Positions 8,703-19,348 are shown, numbered from the stretch's first letter. The stretch is 64,000 bases of DNA from JACKAQ01 sp965227145 (GCA_965227145.1 OZ245730.1:5642001-5706000), one strand, 5' to 3'. A program made the numbers and translations. The notes: generated by a model not told the origin, from the letters alone.

Positions 8703-9926
8703 TTATTCGGTGTGGTGTTCTTCTCCAAATTTATCGGACAGTTTTTTGTATGGCATCAACGCCAGCGCGAGCAGCGTGATGGGCACCAGCGGGAAGAAAA
8801 AGGCGTTGTGTGTGCTGAAATTTTGGGAGAAAAAACCGATCATCAGCGATCCGGTTGTGCCGCCAAGTGCAGAAAAAATAACGATTAAGCCCGTCATCGC
8901 GCTTTGGCGGAATTTTTCCAATTTGCTCAAAACGATGGAACAGATTGTCGGATAGATGGGACCGAGGAAAAACCCGACCATCGAGAAAATATACGCCAGC
9001 GCCGGTGCATCCTGCCAGTTGGCAACCGGCGATGCCACATAATCAAAAGTGATCATCAAAACAAACAGCGTCAGCGCAAATGCCAGCGCCAGATAAGTGA
9101 GCTGAATTTTTAGCCAGGAAAATCGTTTCGCCAAAAATCCTGCCAAAAAGCGGCTCAGCGCAATCGATCCGGCGTAAATGCTCAAAAACGCCGCCGACTG
9201 TGATTCGGAAAGCTGAAAAATTTCCCGGTTGAAGGTAGGCAGCCAGGTGCCGAAACTTTGCTCGATCATCACATATAAAAAAGCGCAGGCAACGAACATC
9301 CACACCATCGGATATTTGATCAGCGTCAGCATTTGTCGGATGCTGGCCTGCTCTTCCTGTGCGCTCACATCGCTTTCGTTAAAGCGGGTAGAAAGCAGCA
9401 AAAGCAACGCGAGCGCAGTTGCAACTGCCATAATGCCGTAAGTTAGTTGCCAGTTGAATTGGTCGATCATAAAAGAAAAAATCAACGGGCCGGTGAGCGA
9501 TCCGACCATAAAAATGCCTTCCAGCGTGTTCATCAGGCTGGTGTGCTCTTTTTGGTTTTCGGTAATCAGCCCGACGGTTGAGTAAACCGACACTTTGATA
9601 ATCGCAAAAGTAGCGCCGACGCACATGTATAAAATCGGCGTCACCCAAAAACCGGTGACCGACGCAACCAGCACACACGCCAGCGTAACCACAAACAGCC
9701 CGAAAACCATCGAGCGTTTGTAGCCGAAACGCGGGATATACGATGCGATCAGAAACGAAACGAGCATAATGGACAGGTCTTTATACGCTTCCAGCGATCC
9801 GGCCTGAACCCGGCTTACCCCGTATTCGGAAATAACCTGCAAAATAACGATGCCAACGGTGTTCAATAAAATGGCATAAACAAAGAAATTCAAAAATAGC
9901 GACAGCCGAATTTTCCAGAAAGTCAT
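8703..9926 (-). CDS. MFS sugar permease (FucP-like)
   Basis: A 407-residue integral membrane protein with about 12 hydrophobic segments and an MFS-type loop (RFGYKR) after the second helix. Its pattern resembles bacterial sugar:proton symporters. The frame extends to a TTG at 9941, but the ATG at 9924-9926 has GGGAG seven bases upstream and is taken as start. It lies 17 bp upstream of the trehalase gene, so it probably supplies that enzyme with disaccharide or exports products. Substrate specificity is inferred only from context. Confidence 0.85.
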   Translation of the reverse strand: MTFWKIRLSLFLNFFVYAILLNTVGIVILQVISEYGVSRVQAGSLEAYKDLSIMLVSFLIASYIPRFGYKRSMVFGLFVVTLACVLVASVTGFWVTPILYMCVGATFAIIKVSVYSTVGLITENQKEHTSLMNTLEGIFMVGSLTGPLIFSFMIDQFNWQLTYGIMAVATALALLLLLSTRFNESDVSAQEEQASIRQMLTLIKYPMVWMFVACAFLYVMIEQSFGTWLPTFNREIFQLSESQSAAFLSIYAGSIALSRFLAGFLAKRFSWLKIQLTYLALAFALTLFVLMITFDYVASPVANWQDAPALAYIFSMVGFFLGPIYPTICSIVLSKLEKFRQSAMTGLIVIFSALGGTTGSLMIGFFSQNFSTHNAFFFPLVPITLLALALMPYKKLSDKFGEEHHTE

Positions 9927-9997
9927 AAATTTCTCCCGCAATGATTAATCGATAGTTGATACAGGCGGTGAACAAACTCACGGTGTAAACCGTTTGG

Positions 9998-11782
9998 CTA
10001 ATCCATTTCAACTTCTGTTTTTAAGTGACGGAACCACGTAAAATAGAGCCCGACAGACAGCGTGACGAAGATGGTTGCGAGAATAGCCACATTATCCCAG
10101 CGCCCCAACATCATCATCATTGCCATAAAAAACAGCGAAAATTGCCAGGGCACCGCCATTATTGTGGAAATGATATCGCGACGATTTTCCGTGTTTACTT
10201 CGTTCTGTTTGGATGCCGGTAATTTTTCGCGGATGTGTTTCCAGAAGCCGAATGATCGCGTTTTTTTATAGAATTTTAGCAACACTTCGTCATCCGGCGG
10301 GCGGGTGAGCAGCGTGCCGATGACGCAACCGAGCAGCGCCGAACCCGATGAAATGATGAAAAACCAATATTCCGGCAATCCCACCGAAACCAGACGGGTG
10401 ATGACTGCGGAAATCATTCCGGCGGCGGTGCCTATTGCGAAGCCGTAGCCGTTAAATCGCCACCAGTACCAGCGCATCACCAACGGAATAAACATGCCCG
10501 CGCCGATGCCCATGGTTATCCATCCCCAAATATCGTTGATGTTGCGAATGGTGAAACTGAACGCCAGCCCCAACGCCACCAGCGCCAGCGATGCAACGCG
10601 GCTGTGCAGCACCAATTTTTTTTCATCCGCAGCGGGATTGATGTAAGCCTGATAAATATCTTTCACCCAATATGCGGCGCCGGCGTTCACAGTTGAATCG
10701 AAAGTGGACATCGCCGCGGCAATCAATCCGGCGATGAGCATTCCTTTCAACCCGACGGGAATGTAGGTGTTGATTACCGTTGGCAGCACCAGCTCCGGAT
10801 CGGCGATCACCTCGTTGGTGACGCCGTAATAAATGCCGAGCAGCGCAAATGCGGCGGTGAGCGGCCAGCGGAACATCAGCAGCAGCGTCCAGAAAAGCGT
10901 TAACAATCCCGCTTCGCGATCGCTTTTTGCGGCAAAATACCGTTGAATCATGTAGCCGGTTACGCTGCCGCTGCCTTCCAGCGTCACTTTAAACAGGTAA
11001 AACAGGATGGTCAAACCGAACAAATTGTAGATGGAATACGTGCCCGGCAGATCCATTTCCATGGGTGGCCAAAGGCTGCTCCATCCTTCAAAACTGCGCT
11101 GGATTTGTTGAAATGTGCCGTCTGCCAACGGTACGGAAACGTAAAAACTGTCGCCGATATCGGCTGTGGTTGCGGCAATCCCGCACACAAAAATGATGGT
11201 GATAAATATCAGAAAGCCCTGAAACACATCCGTCCAAACGACGCCGTATAATCCGCTGGCAACGGTGTAAATGGTTGCCAGTCCGGCCATTGCCAGCGAA
11301 GCAATCCGCCAGTTGATGCCCAGTATTTCGCCGGCAAATTTCCCGGCGCCAACGGCAAAATAGCTGATCATTGCAATGGTGATCACCAGATTGGAAACAG
11401 CGCTGATGATCCGTGCGATATCGCCCTGACGGGTTTTCCCGAAGCGCAGGTGCATCCATTCCGCCATCGTCATCACTTCCGCGCGGCGATTCCATTTTCC
11501 CATAAAAATCATCAGAAATGCGAGAATGAGCACCATTCCGCCGCGAATTTCCACAAAAAATCCCATCGTGCCGAGCACGTAAACCATCGCCGTGTTGATC
11601 ATCGTTCCGGCGATATCGGTGTTGGATGCCATACCCGATGCGCCAAGTGCCCACCATGGCAAATCGCGGTTGCCGAGAAAGTAGGAATCGATGTCACCGG
11701 ATGCCTTGCGCTGCAACAGCACCCCGATAACGACGATCGCCAGCAGATAAACGGAGATTATGGTGTAATCTATTAAATGCAT
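9998..11782 (-). CDS. Sodium:solute symporter family protein
   Basis: A 594-residue transporter with about 13 transmembrane segments. The N-terminal YFLGNRDLPWWALGASGMAS is typical of the sodium:solute symporter (SSS) family, where the first helices form the sodium site. A hydrophilic tail of about 60 residues precedes two further C-terminal helices. The start ATG follows CCCGGA. It is the second of two SSS genes in a row on the minus strand, between receptor genes and the MFS/trehalase/kinase group. Sugar, sugar acid or other organic substrates are possible; context favours a carbohydrate. Confidence 0.85.
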   Translation of the reverse strand: MHLIDYTIISVYLLAIVVIGVLLQRKASGDIDSYFLGNRDLPWWALGASGMASNTDIAGTMINTAMVYVLGTMGFFVEIRGGMVLILAFLMIFMGKWNRRAEVMTMAEWMHLRFGKTRQGDIARIISAVSNLVITIAMISYFAVGAGKFAGEILGINWRIASLAMAGLATIYTVASGLYGVVWTDVFQGFLIFITIIFVCGIAATTADIGDSFYVSVPLADGTFQQIQRSFEGWSSLWPPMEMDLPGTYSIYNLFGLTILFYLFKVTLEGSGSVTGYMIQRYFAAKSDREAGLLTLFWTLLLMFRWPLTAAFALLGIYYGVTNEVIADPELVLPTVINTYIPVGLKGMLIAGLIAAAMSTFDSTVNAGAAYWVKDIYQAYINPAADEKKLVLHSRVASLALVALGLAFSFTIRNINDIWGWITMGIGAGMFIPLVMRWYWWRFNGYGFAIGTAAGMISAVITRLVSVGLPEYWFFIISSGSALLGCVIGTLLTRPPDDEVLLKFYKKTRSFGFWKHIREKLPASKQNEVNTENRRDIISTIMAVPWQFSLFFMAMMMMLGRWDNVAILATIFVTLSVGLYFTWFRHLKTEVEMD

Positions 11783-11864
11783 GTTTTTTCCGGGTTTAGT
11801 GTGATTAAACCGGCGTTGCGAACCGGTCGCTCAACCTTTGCGGAAACGGGTTCCGATTGGCGTA

Positions 11865-13514
11865 CTACCAGAAGCTGATAACAATTGCCATCGTAACCAC
11901 GCCCAATAAGATGGACAAAATCCGGTAATTTTGATACCATTTCAGCGATTGAAGTTCGCGGGTTTCCGCGTCATAAAATGCTTTTGTCCAGGTGTATTGT
12001 TCCGCTTTTTCCGCGTCCGGCGGCTCGCTCATCAGGCTGCCGGCAACCAGCACCGCAAAACAAAAAACGAACAGCACCGGCGCGATATACAGAAAATGGA
12101 AACTGGCAATTCCGGTTTCCGGATTCACGGTAAAGAGGTAACGGAGCCAACCGTTTTCATAAATAACGCTGGTCCAGCCGGTCAGCTCGTTCGCGATGAA
12201 GAAAAATGCGCCGACAGTAACGCCGATCACCAGCGAAGCGAATGCGCCTTTGGCGTTCGCCCGTTTCCAGAACAGCCCCAAAATAAACATGGCCACCACC
12301 GGCGGAACCGTGTACGAAAGCACTTTTTGGAGATATTTGAACAGAGAGCCAAAATTTTCAATTTGTGGCGCCCACAACGCGGCGAGCAGCATAAAACCGA
12401 AAGTCACCCAACGCCCGGCGACCATCAGTTGGTGTTGGGTCAGTTTTGGCTTGGCCTTGAAAATGAAATCCATTGTAACTAATGTAGATGCGGAGTTTAG
12501 CGTCGAATCGATTTGCGACATCAGCGCGGCGATAAATCCCGCCAACGCCAGTCCCAACATTCCGGTTGGCAAATGGTCGAACATTAGCGTGGGATAAACG
12601 AGATCGGCTTTGGGCAAATCCGGATACAGCAAAATGGCAAAAGTGCCCGGCAAAACCATGATGAACAGCACCGGCAGTTTCAGCAAACCGGCAAACAAGC
12701 TGCCGAGCCGCCCGTGTTTGAGGTCTTTGGCGCTCAACACCCGTTGAACCATAAATTGGTTGGTGCACCAAAAATAAAATCCCAGCAGCGGCAGTCCGGT
12801 GAACAAACCCAGCCACGGCACTCCCGGATCTTCCAACGGACGAATGAGGCTGAGCATATCCGCTGGCACCTGATTAACAACGGCTTCCCAGCCGCCAACC
12901 CGGTCAAATGCCGTTATGGTGATGATGACTGCGCCAACCAGCAGCAATACCGTTTGAATGGCATCGGTGTAAATTACCGCGGCCAAACCACCGGCGATGG
13001 TGTAAATACCGGCGATAATCGCCAGAACGGTGATGGTTTGCCACATCGGAATATCCGGAAAAATGAGCTTGAGCAACAGCGCGCCTGCATAAAGGCTGCC
13101 GGCGGTGTCCACCACAATATTCAGGAACAGCGTGAGCACCGAAAAATAATTTCGTGCCCGTGCGTCAAAGCGTTTTTCGAGAAATTCCGGCATCGTGTAC
13201 ACCCCGGAACGCAGCACAAACGGCAGCAAAAACGTTACGAAAAACACCAGAATGATTACAGCAAACCATTCGTAATTGAACACTGAAATCCCGGTGCTGT
13301 AGGCATCGCCAGCCAGACCGATGAGCGTTGTGCTGGAAATGTTTGATGCAAACAGCGAAATACCGATGAATGGCCAAATCATCGATCGACCGGCCAAAAA
13401 ATAGTCCTCGGCGGTGTCGTGTTTGCTGCCAAGTTTAAATCCCAGCAATACAACAAACAGGATGTAAACAACAATTATGGTTAAATCAATCGGGTGAAGA
13501 GTAAATTCCGGCAT
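11865..13514 (-). CDS. Sodium:sugar symporter, SGLT-like SSS family
   Basis: A 549-residue SSS-family transporter. The N-terminal DYFLAGRSMIWPFIGISLFA, the GIYTIAGGLAAVIYTDAIQT stretch and the QIDSTLNSASTLVTMD region match sodium/glucose-type (SglT) symporters, giving about 14 helices. The ATG has AGGA seven bases upstream. It is divergent enough from the neighbour at 9998-11782 to be a separate paralogue rather than a recent copy. A strong terminator sits between it and the upstream receptor gene (13557-13590), so this transporter and downstream genes may have their own promoter in the short interval 13515-13556, or depend on read-through. Confidence 0.88.
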   Translation of the reverse strand: MPEFTLHPIDLTIIVVYILFVVLLGFKLGSKHDTAEDYFLAGRSMIWPFIGISLFASNISSTTLIGLAGDAYSTGISVFNYEWFAVIILVFFVTFLLPFVLRSGVYTMPEFLEKRFDARARNYFSVLTLFLNIVVDTAGSLYAGALLLKLIFPDIPMWQTITVLAIIAGIYTIAGGLAAVIYTDAIQTVLLLVGAVIITITAFDRVGGWEAVVNQVPADMLSLIRPLEDPGVPWLGLFTGLPLLGFYFWCTNQFMVQRVLSAKDLKHGRLGSLFAGLLKLPVLFIMVLPGTFAILLYPDLPKADLVYPTLMFDHLPTGMLGLALAGFIAALMSQIDSTLNSASTLVTMDFIFKAKPKLTQHQLMVAGRWVTFGFMLLAALWAPQIENFGSLFKYLQKVLSYTVPPVVAMFILGLFWKRANAKGAFASLVIGVTVGAFFFIANELTGWTSVIYENGWLRYLFTVNPETGIASFHFLYIAPVLFVFCFAVLVAGSLMSEPPDAEKAEQYTWTKAFYDAETRELQSLKWYQNYRILSILLGVVTMAIVISFW

Positions 13515-13556
13515 GAGCGTCCTTTGCTGATTCTGTTGAAGGAAATGCCACTATTT

Positions 13557-13590
13557 AAAAAAGCCACCTGCCCGGTGAAGGGCAGGTGGC
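13557..13590 (-). terminator. Rho-independent terminator after TonB receptor
   Basis: An 11-bp perfect stem (GCCACCTGCCC with its complement, 13563-13573 and 13580-13590) has a 6-base loop. On the minus strand it is followed directly by six T. It lies 14 bp after the stop of the receptor gene at 13604. Confidence 0.92.
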
Positions 13591-13603
13591 GGGAGAGTTG
13601 AGA

Positions 13604-16243
13604 TTACAAGTTGATCGTCAAAGAGCCGGTAAAGGAACGACCGAGAATCGGGCGCGCCATAAAGAAGAAATTACGCGGATCGGTTTGGCTGTCCACGCGG
13701 GGGTTACCTTCGGTTAAGCCGATGGTGTTGGTCAGGTTCGATCCGTTTGCGCCAACGGTAAAGCGGTTGCTCAAACGGTAGGTTAAACCGGCGTTAAATT
13801 CGGTAAATGCCGGCAAAATTCCGGTATTTGCATCGTCTGTGTAACGTTCGCCGTAATGGCGTGCGGATGCAAAAATGGTAACCGGACCCTGGTTGAACGA
13901 CGGCGTAATGGTCGCATACAATTTGGGAATCCGGCGAACCTGGTTGTCGGTGTTATCGCCAAAATCACTGTATTTCGGATCCTGGTAGGTTCCGGTCAGG
14001 TTCAGCCCGAATTGGCCAAAACGGGCGATTGCTTCCAGTTCCAAACCCCAGGTTTTCGATCCGGCGAAACGGTTGGAGGTAGAAATACTGCCATCGGGAT
14101 TGACAACTTCATCCGAGAACGGAATGTTATCGAACGTGTTGTAGAAAAACGCGCCGAACAAGCCGAGGTTTGGCGAAGCGTATTTGATCCCGCCTTCAAA
14201 CTGAAGAATATCTTCGGTTACTACCGTTTCGGAACCAAGGTTGAAGAAAATCTGGTTGTCATCCGGCACGCGATAACCGGAGCTGCCGCGCGCATAAAAT
14301 GCCATGCTTTGATTGAGGCTGTAATTTCCACCAACGGAAACGGCCACTTCGTCATAGGTTTGGTCGAAGGTTTGATATTCCCCGGTGCCGAATGTTACGT
14401 TGTCATCGGCGAGGGTGTTGGGATCGCCGAGATCGTAACCTGCAGTGCTTTCCACATGACCGCGACTGCGCTGACGCTCAACGCGAACGCCGCCATCGAT
14501 GCGCAATTGCTCGTTTGCCTGAAATTCAGCATCCAGATATCCGGCGGTTACGCGGGTTAAAATCTGGAAATTGTTGTATGTGTTGCCGTAACGGGTGAAT
14601 CCGTTGTCCGTAATAGAGGTAACCACGTCGCCGTTACCATCCAGGGCTTCCAGATTGAGCAACCGGGGATGATCGGCAACTTCTACCAGCACATCGTGCC
14701 AAAACCAGACGGAGGCAGCTTTGTAATCGCTGAAATATCCGCCGAGGGTTACGTTCACTTTGTCCAGGCTTTTGGTGAGTTGCAGGTGGTTCACAAAGTT
14801 GCGCATATCCATATCAACGCCCCACCAGCCAACGTTGGCAACCAGTCCGTTACCATTGAGGGAGAGCGGATTGCTGATGGTTTCGCCGGAGCGAACATAG
14901 CTGTAGCGGTAGTCTGTTGCGCCGGCCGGTAAACGGCCTTCCGCATACGTATCCGCAAATGATGGATCCGAGAGCGAGAAAATGGCGTTAAATGTATGTC
15001 CGATATTGGTGTTACGCATCATGTTTTTCAACGCCCAGTCATTACCGAGATCGAAATAAATTTCTGCGCCCAGTGCGTTCAATTTCGGGTGCATGCCTTC
15101 TTCGAGATAGCGTTCGCTGAAACCGCCGCCCGGTTTGGGCACGCGAATGTAGTTAACGTCGAAAGTGGTCAGCGTGCCGTAATTGGCATCGAAACCGGGA
15201 ATTTCTTCGGGATTATCTTTATCCTGCAGCGGAATCGGCAGATAGAATGTGTTGCGATCGTTCAGATATTTCAGATACAATCGGACGTAGCCGTTATCCA
15301 TCAACCGGGTGAGGTTGGCTTTCAACTGACCGCCAACGTTTGCCGGGAAACCGGGATCGCGGATACCTTCGTCATAGCGATAAAATCCGCCGATGTGGAA
15401 ACGCCACATATCGCCCAACGGACCGCCATAGCTCAGATCTGTGCGATACAATCCGTAGTCACCGACGCTGGTTTTGATCAATCCGCCCAGTGAATTTCCA
15501 CCGGTTTTGCTGATAAAGTTGATGATACCGCCGGGAGAGTTGCTGGCGAAAATAGAGCCGGTGCTGCCGCGAACACCTTCCATCGTTTTGATGGATTCGT
15601 CCACGCGCATAAAAACGTCCACGTTTGCGAACATCAATTCGCCGTCTTCGAACAGCGGCAAACCGTCTTCCTGCATTTGCACATACCGGAAACTCCCGTC
15701 CGCAGGAATACCGCGGGCAAACAGGTTATTTCCGCCTTCGCCGCCGGAGCTTTCCACATAAAAACCGGGCACGGCGTTGAGCAATTCTGCGGTGTTGCGC
15801 GGTGCCTGTTTGCGGATTTCTTCCGAACTGAGCGTGGTGATGGCAACGCTGGATTCGATTTTGGTAACGGGATTAACGCTACCGGTTGTAACCACAGCCT
15901 GAAGATCGAGCACATCCTGATCCAGAGTGAAGTTGACCGTGGCGGTGCCGCCTGCGCTAACATTTGCCGAGGCAGTGCTCGACTGATAGCCGACATAATC
16001 CGCCATTACTGTGTAAGTACCGGCAGGAACGTTGGTGATCACGTAAACACCGTCAAAATCGGTGGATGCACCGAGAATGGTTCCTTCCAGCACAACATTG
16101 GCACCGATCAGCGATTGACCGTCGCTATCGGTGATGACACCGCGAACAACTCCAGTGTCCTGTGCAAATCCGGTAACGCAAAAGATTTGCAAAAAAACAA
16201 TTGTGAGAATAAGAGCGACTCTGTTAATTAGAGATAGAACCAT
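13604..16243 (-). CDS. TonB-dependent receptor with carboxypeptidase-regulatory domain
   Basis: An 879-residue outer-membrane receptor. Residues 1-28 form a signal peptide ending in FAQ. Residues ~32-115 are a carboxypeptidase-regulatory-like domain (VRGVITDSDGQSLIGANV). A plug domain follows at about 125-245 (RGSTGSIFASNSPGGIINF), then a beta-barrel to the C-terminus. It lacks an STN domain, so it probably does not signal to FecR. The ATG has GGAGG six bases upstream. It is closely related to the receptor at 16352-19300, from the plug through the barrel, and the two likely take up related saccharides. No SusD-like gene accompanies it. It ends in a strong terminator. Confidence 0.9.
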   Translation of the reverse strand: MVLSLINRVALILTIVFLQIFCVTGFAQDTGVVRGVITDSDGQSLIGANVVLEGTILGASTDFDGVYVITNVPAGTYTVMADYVGYQSSTASANVSAGGTATVNFTLDQDVLDLQAVVTTGSVNPVTKIESSVAITTLSSEEIRKQAPRNTAELLNAVPGFYVESSGGEGGNNLFARGIPADGSFRYVQMQEDGLPLFEDGELMFANVDVFMRVDESIKTMEGVRGSTGSIFASNSPGGIINFISKTGGNSLGGLIKTSVGDYGLYRTDLSYGGPLGDMWRFHIGGFYRYDEGIRDPGFPANVGGQLKANLTRLMDNGYVRLYLKYLNDRNTFYLPIPLQDKDNPEEIPGFDANYGTLTTFDVNYIRVPKPGGGFSERYLEEGMHPKLNALGAEIYFDLGNDWALKNMMRNTNIGHTFNAIFSLSDPSFADTYAEGRLPAGATDYRYSYVRSGETISNPLSLNGNGLVANVGWWGVDMDMRNFVNHLQLTKSLDKVNVTLGGYFSDYKAASVWFWHDVLVEVADHPRLLNLEALDGNGDVVTSITDNGFTRYGNTYNNFQILTRVTAGYLDAEFQANEQLRIDGGVRVERQRSRGHVESTAGYDLGDPNTLADDNVTFGTGEYQTFDQTYDEVAVSVGGNYSLNQSMAFYARGSSGYRVPDDNQIFFNLGSETVVTEDILQFEGGIKYASPNLGLFGAFFYNTFDNIPFSDEVVNPDGSISTSNRFAGSKTWGLELEAIARFGQFGLNLTGTYQDPKYSDFGDNTDNQVRRIPKLYATITPSFNQGPVTIFASARHYGERYTDDANTGILPAFTEFNAGLTYRLSNRFTVGANGSNLTNTIGLTEGNPRVDSQTDPRNFFFMARPILGRSFTGSLTINL

Positions 16244-16351
16244 AACAGACCTCCGTATGGCTTGTTATTGTTTGGGAGAAGCGCGCCCGGAACCTTTGCC
16301 GAGGGATGGGCGCCGCTTTTCCTGTTGATTAAGTTAAGAAAAATCAGTGTG

Positions 16352-19300
16352 TTAAAACGTGTACGCGGCAGACAGCATAATCGATCTGCCCAAAATAGGT
16401 CGCGCCATGAAAATTTCATCCCGGGGATTGGCGATGACAGAATCCACCCGGGGATTGCCTTCCGTTAAACCAATGGTATTCGTCACATTTGCCACGCTGC
16501 CGGAAATGGTGAATCCGGTGTTGGGAATATCGAAAACCATGCCCGCGTTGAACATGTGATACGCCGGCAGCTCCGCCGTGTTGGAATCGTCCACATAGCG
16601 TTTGCCGATAAACTGCCACTCGCTAAATATCTTTAAATTATAAAACTTATACGATGGCCGGAATCCCCAGATCATCTTCGGGATGCGCCGCACCTGTTTG
16701 CCGCTTAAATCGAGTACGGTAACGTAGCCTTCGTCCGCGTTGACGGATTTTATCCGCATATCCAACAATTTTGGGTGCTGCAGCGTGCCGTTCACATACA
16801 GGCTCAGGGATGACGAAATGCTCCACACCGCTTCAATTTCCGTTCCCAGCGTTGTGCTGCTGGCGAAACGGTTTTCTTTAAAAATGCGGCCGTCGCGGAA
16901 CACTTCGTCGCTAAACGGGATGTTATCCAGCCGGCTGAAAAAAACGGTGCCGAACAGCGAAACCGCGTCCGAAACCATTTTTATCCCGCTTTCCATTTGC
17001 TGAACATATTGGGATTCGCCGCGCTCGGCGGAAATCGTCCACTGCTCAAAATCCGGTGTCCGGAAGCCGCGACCGGCGCGACCGTAAATTGCCAGCCTGC
17101 TGCTGAGGCTGTAATTAACGCCCAGCGAAACCGCCCATTCATTAAATGTGTGGTCGTAATTGCGGAATGTGCCATCGCCAAAAGTCACATGTTGTCCGGC
17201 GAGTGCGGTGCTGCCGGGAATACCGGCATCGTAACGGGTGTTTTCCACTTTGCCGTTAAAGCGGGCGTGTTCCAGCCGGAAACCGCCATCAATCCGCAAC
17301 TTTTTATGCGGCTGCCATTCATCCACAACCGCCAGCGCCGTTACTGCCGCTTCGCTTTCTGCATTCACGTAAAATGTGCCGAACTGTTCAAATCCGTTCT
17401 GGGTAACGCTGACCAGCTCGTTGCCGTTGCTGTCGAATGCCGCTAAATCGAGCATTCGCGGATTTTCATTAATTTCGATGAGCACGTTGTGCAAATACCA
17501 AAAATCCGCAGCGCTGTAAGTGCTGTAATATCCGGTAACATCCAGCAGGTGTTTGCCGAACGTTTTCCGCACCTGCAACTGGTTGATCATATTTTCCAGC
17601 GGTTTTTGAATGCTCCACCAACCGCTGCGGGTAACCAGCCCGTTGTTGTTCAGCGATTCGATATTTTCAATTCGCTCGCCGGAATCTGCGTAGCGATATT
17701 CCCAATGCCCAAAACCGGGCAGTTGCGAAAGGCGTTTTATGGAATCGGCAAAAACAGCAGCGGGAACGGGCGTATCCAGCGAAAAAATAGCGTTAAAACC
17801 GATGTCTGCTTTTGTCCAGCGCGATTTGTAATTCAGTGACCAGTTTTGCCCCAAATCGAGAAATAATTCTCCGGTGACAGAGCCGAGTTCCGGGTGAATG
17901 CCATCGCGGATATCGCGCTCGATCATCCGGCCATCCGGTGTCGGCAGGTTGACATTTTCCATATGTACGCTGGTTAATGTGCCGTAATTGGCGTTCACGC
18001 CGGGAATTCCCTGCGGATTGCCCGGGTTTTTTAACGGAATGGGTAAATAAAAAATGTTGCGGTCGTTCAGGTATTTGCCATAAATCCGGGCGTATCCGTT
18101 TTTGAACAGGCGGGTGAGGTTCAGCTTCATTTGTCCGCCTTTGTTTGCGGCAAATCCGGGATCGCGGATGCCATCGCCCTGGCGCAAAAATCCACCGATG
18201 TTGTATTGCCAGCTATCGCCGAGCGGTCCACCCATATTGTAATCGAGCCGGTAATGCCCGTAATCGCCGATACTGAATTTTACGATGCCGGCGTTGTGTT
18301 CCCCGCCGGTTTTGTTCACAAAATTGATGATGCCGCCGGGTGCGTTGCTGGCGTAAATGGATCCGGTACCGCCGCGAACGCCTTCCATTTGGGCGATGTT
18401 TTCGTCCAGCCGCATCATAATATCGATGTTGGCAAATGCCAGCTCCGACGCCTCGAAAAGGGGTAAACCGTCCTCAAACATCGAGATGTAGCGATAGCTG
18501 CCATCCTGCGGAATACCGCGCGGAAACAGGTTGTTGCCGGATTCGCCGCCGGAGCTTTCCACATAAAATCCGGGGATGTACATCAGCAAATCGGCGGTGC
18601 TGCGCGGTTTGCGTTCGCGAATTTGCGCGCTGTTGGCGGTGGTGATCGCCACGCTCGATTCTATTTTGGTCAACGGATTTCGCGATGCGGTGGTCACTAC
18701 TTCGTCCATATTCAGCACGTCAATCGTCAGTTTGAAATCGATTTCCAGCGCTTCGGCTGTGCGGATTTCCACTTCCTGCCGTTCGGTCCGGAAACCCACG
18801 CAGCGGGCGGTGAGGGTGTATTTGCCTTCCGGAACGGTATCGATAAAATAGCTGCCATCCCGCAAAGTGACCGCGCCCCACGAGGTGCCTTTGATAAACA
18901 CTTCCGCATCGGAAATACCTTTGCCATCCTCATCGGTTACCACGCCGCGAATAATTCGCCGGGCTGCGCTCTCTTTTTCTCTGGCGATTAACACGATGGT
19001 TTTTTTCCCCGCTTTGATAAACTGGATCGGGTGATTATCGAGCGTGTAAATCAGGTCGTCGTAAAAATTGCCGCTGACATTTGTTAAAACCGGGCTTTTT
19101 TTATTGATAACAAGATCGTGTTCGTAGATAAAATTGACCTGGTACACATCGCTCAAAAATTTGACGGCGGTTTCCAACGGCACAACGGTTTTGCTGAAGT
19201 ACTCGGTAAATTGGCTGCGCTGATAGCCGTTGACGACCGTTTGCGCATTGGCAATCGTCGCAAGGCAGATGAACAGCGCTATGTGCAAAGCCTTCGGCAT
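16352..19300 (-). CDS. TonB-dependent transducer receptor with STN domain
   Basis: A 982-residue FecA/SusC-style receptor. It has a signal peptide (about 1-20, ending ANAQ) and an STN signalling domain at ~40-110 (AVKFLSDVYQVNFIYEHDL). A carboxypeptidase-regulatory-like domain is at ~117-205 and a plug at ~215-330. The barrel ends in the typical terminal Phe (AAYTF). The STN domain would contact the FecR protein encoded 48 bp upstream, linking ligand arrival to the sigma factor. The start ATG is preceded by ACGGGA. It shares long near-identical blocks with the next receptor (for instance PGFYVESSGGE and KYLNDRN), showing tandem duplication. Confidence 0.92.
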   Translation of the reverse strand: MPKALHIALFICLATIANAQTVVNGYQRSQFTEYFSKTVVPLETAVKFLSDVYQVNFIYEHDLVINKKSPVLTNVSGNFYDDLIYTLDNHPIQFIKAGKKTIVLIAREKESAARRIIRGVVTDEDGKGISDAEVFIKGTSWGAVTLRDGSYFIDTVPEGKYTLTARCVGFRTERQEVEIRTAEALEIDFKLTIDVLNMDEVVTTASRNPLTKIESSVAITTANSAQIRERKPRSTADLLMYIPGFYVESSGGESGNNLFPRGIPQDGSYRYISMFEDGLPLFEASELAFANIDIMMRLDENIAQMEGVRGGTGSIYASNAPGGIINFVNKTGGEHNAGIVKFSIGDYGHYRLDYNMGGPLGDSWQYNIGGFLRQGDGIRDPGFAANKGGQMKLNLTRLFKNGYARIYGKYLNDRNIFYLPIPLKNPGNPQGIPGVNANYGTLTSVHMENVNLPTPDGRMIERDIRDGIHPELGSVTGELFLDLGQNWSLNYKSRWTKADIGFNAIFSLDTPVPAAVFADSIKRLSQLPGFGHWEYRYADSGERIENIESLNNNGLVTRSGWWSIQKPLENMINQLQVRKTFGKHLLDVTGYYSTYSAADFWYLHNVLIEINENPRMLDLAAFDSNGNELVSVTQNGFEQFGTFYVNAESEAAVTALAVVDEWQPHKKLRIDGGFRLEHARFNGKVENTRYDAGIPGSTALAGQHVTFGDGTFRNYDHTFNEWAVSLGVNYSLSSRLAIYGRAGRGFRTPDFEQWTISAERGESQYVQQMESGIKMVSDAVSLFGTVFFSRLDNIPFSDEVFRDGRIFKENRFASSTTLGTEIEAVWSISSSLSLYVNGTLQHPKLLDMRIKSVNADEGYVTVLDLSGKQVRRIPKMIWGFRPSYKFYNLKIFSEWQFIGKRYVDDSNTAELPAYHMFNAGMVFDIPNTGFTISGSVANVTNTIGLTEGNPRVDSVIANPRDEIFMARPILGRSIMLSAAYTF

Positions 19301-19348
19301 TCCCGTTCATCCCTATCGTTTACTGACGTTAAAAAAACGGAACCGGTT

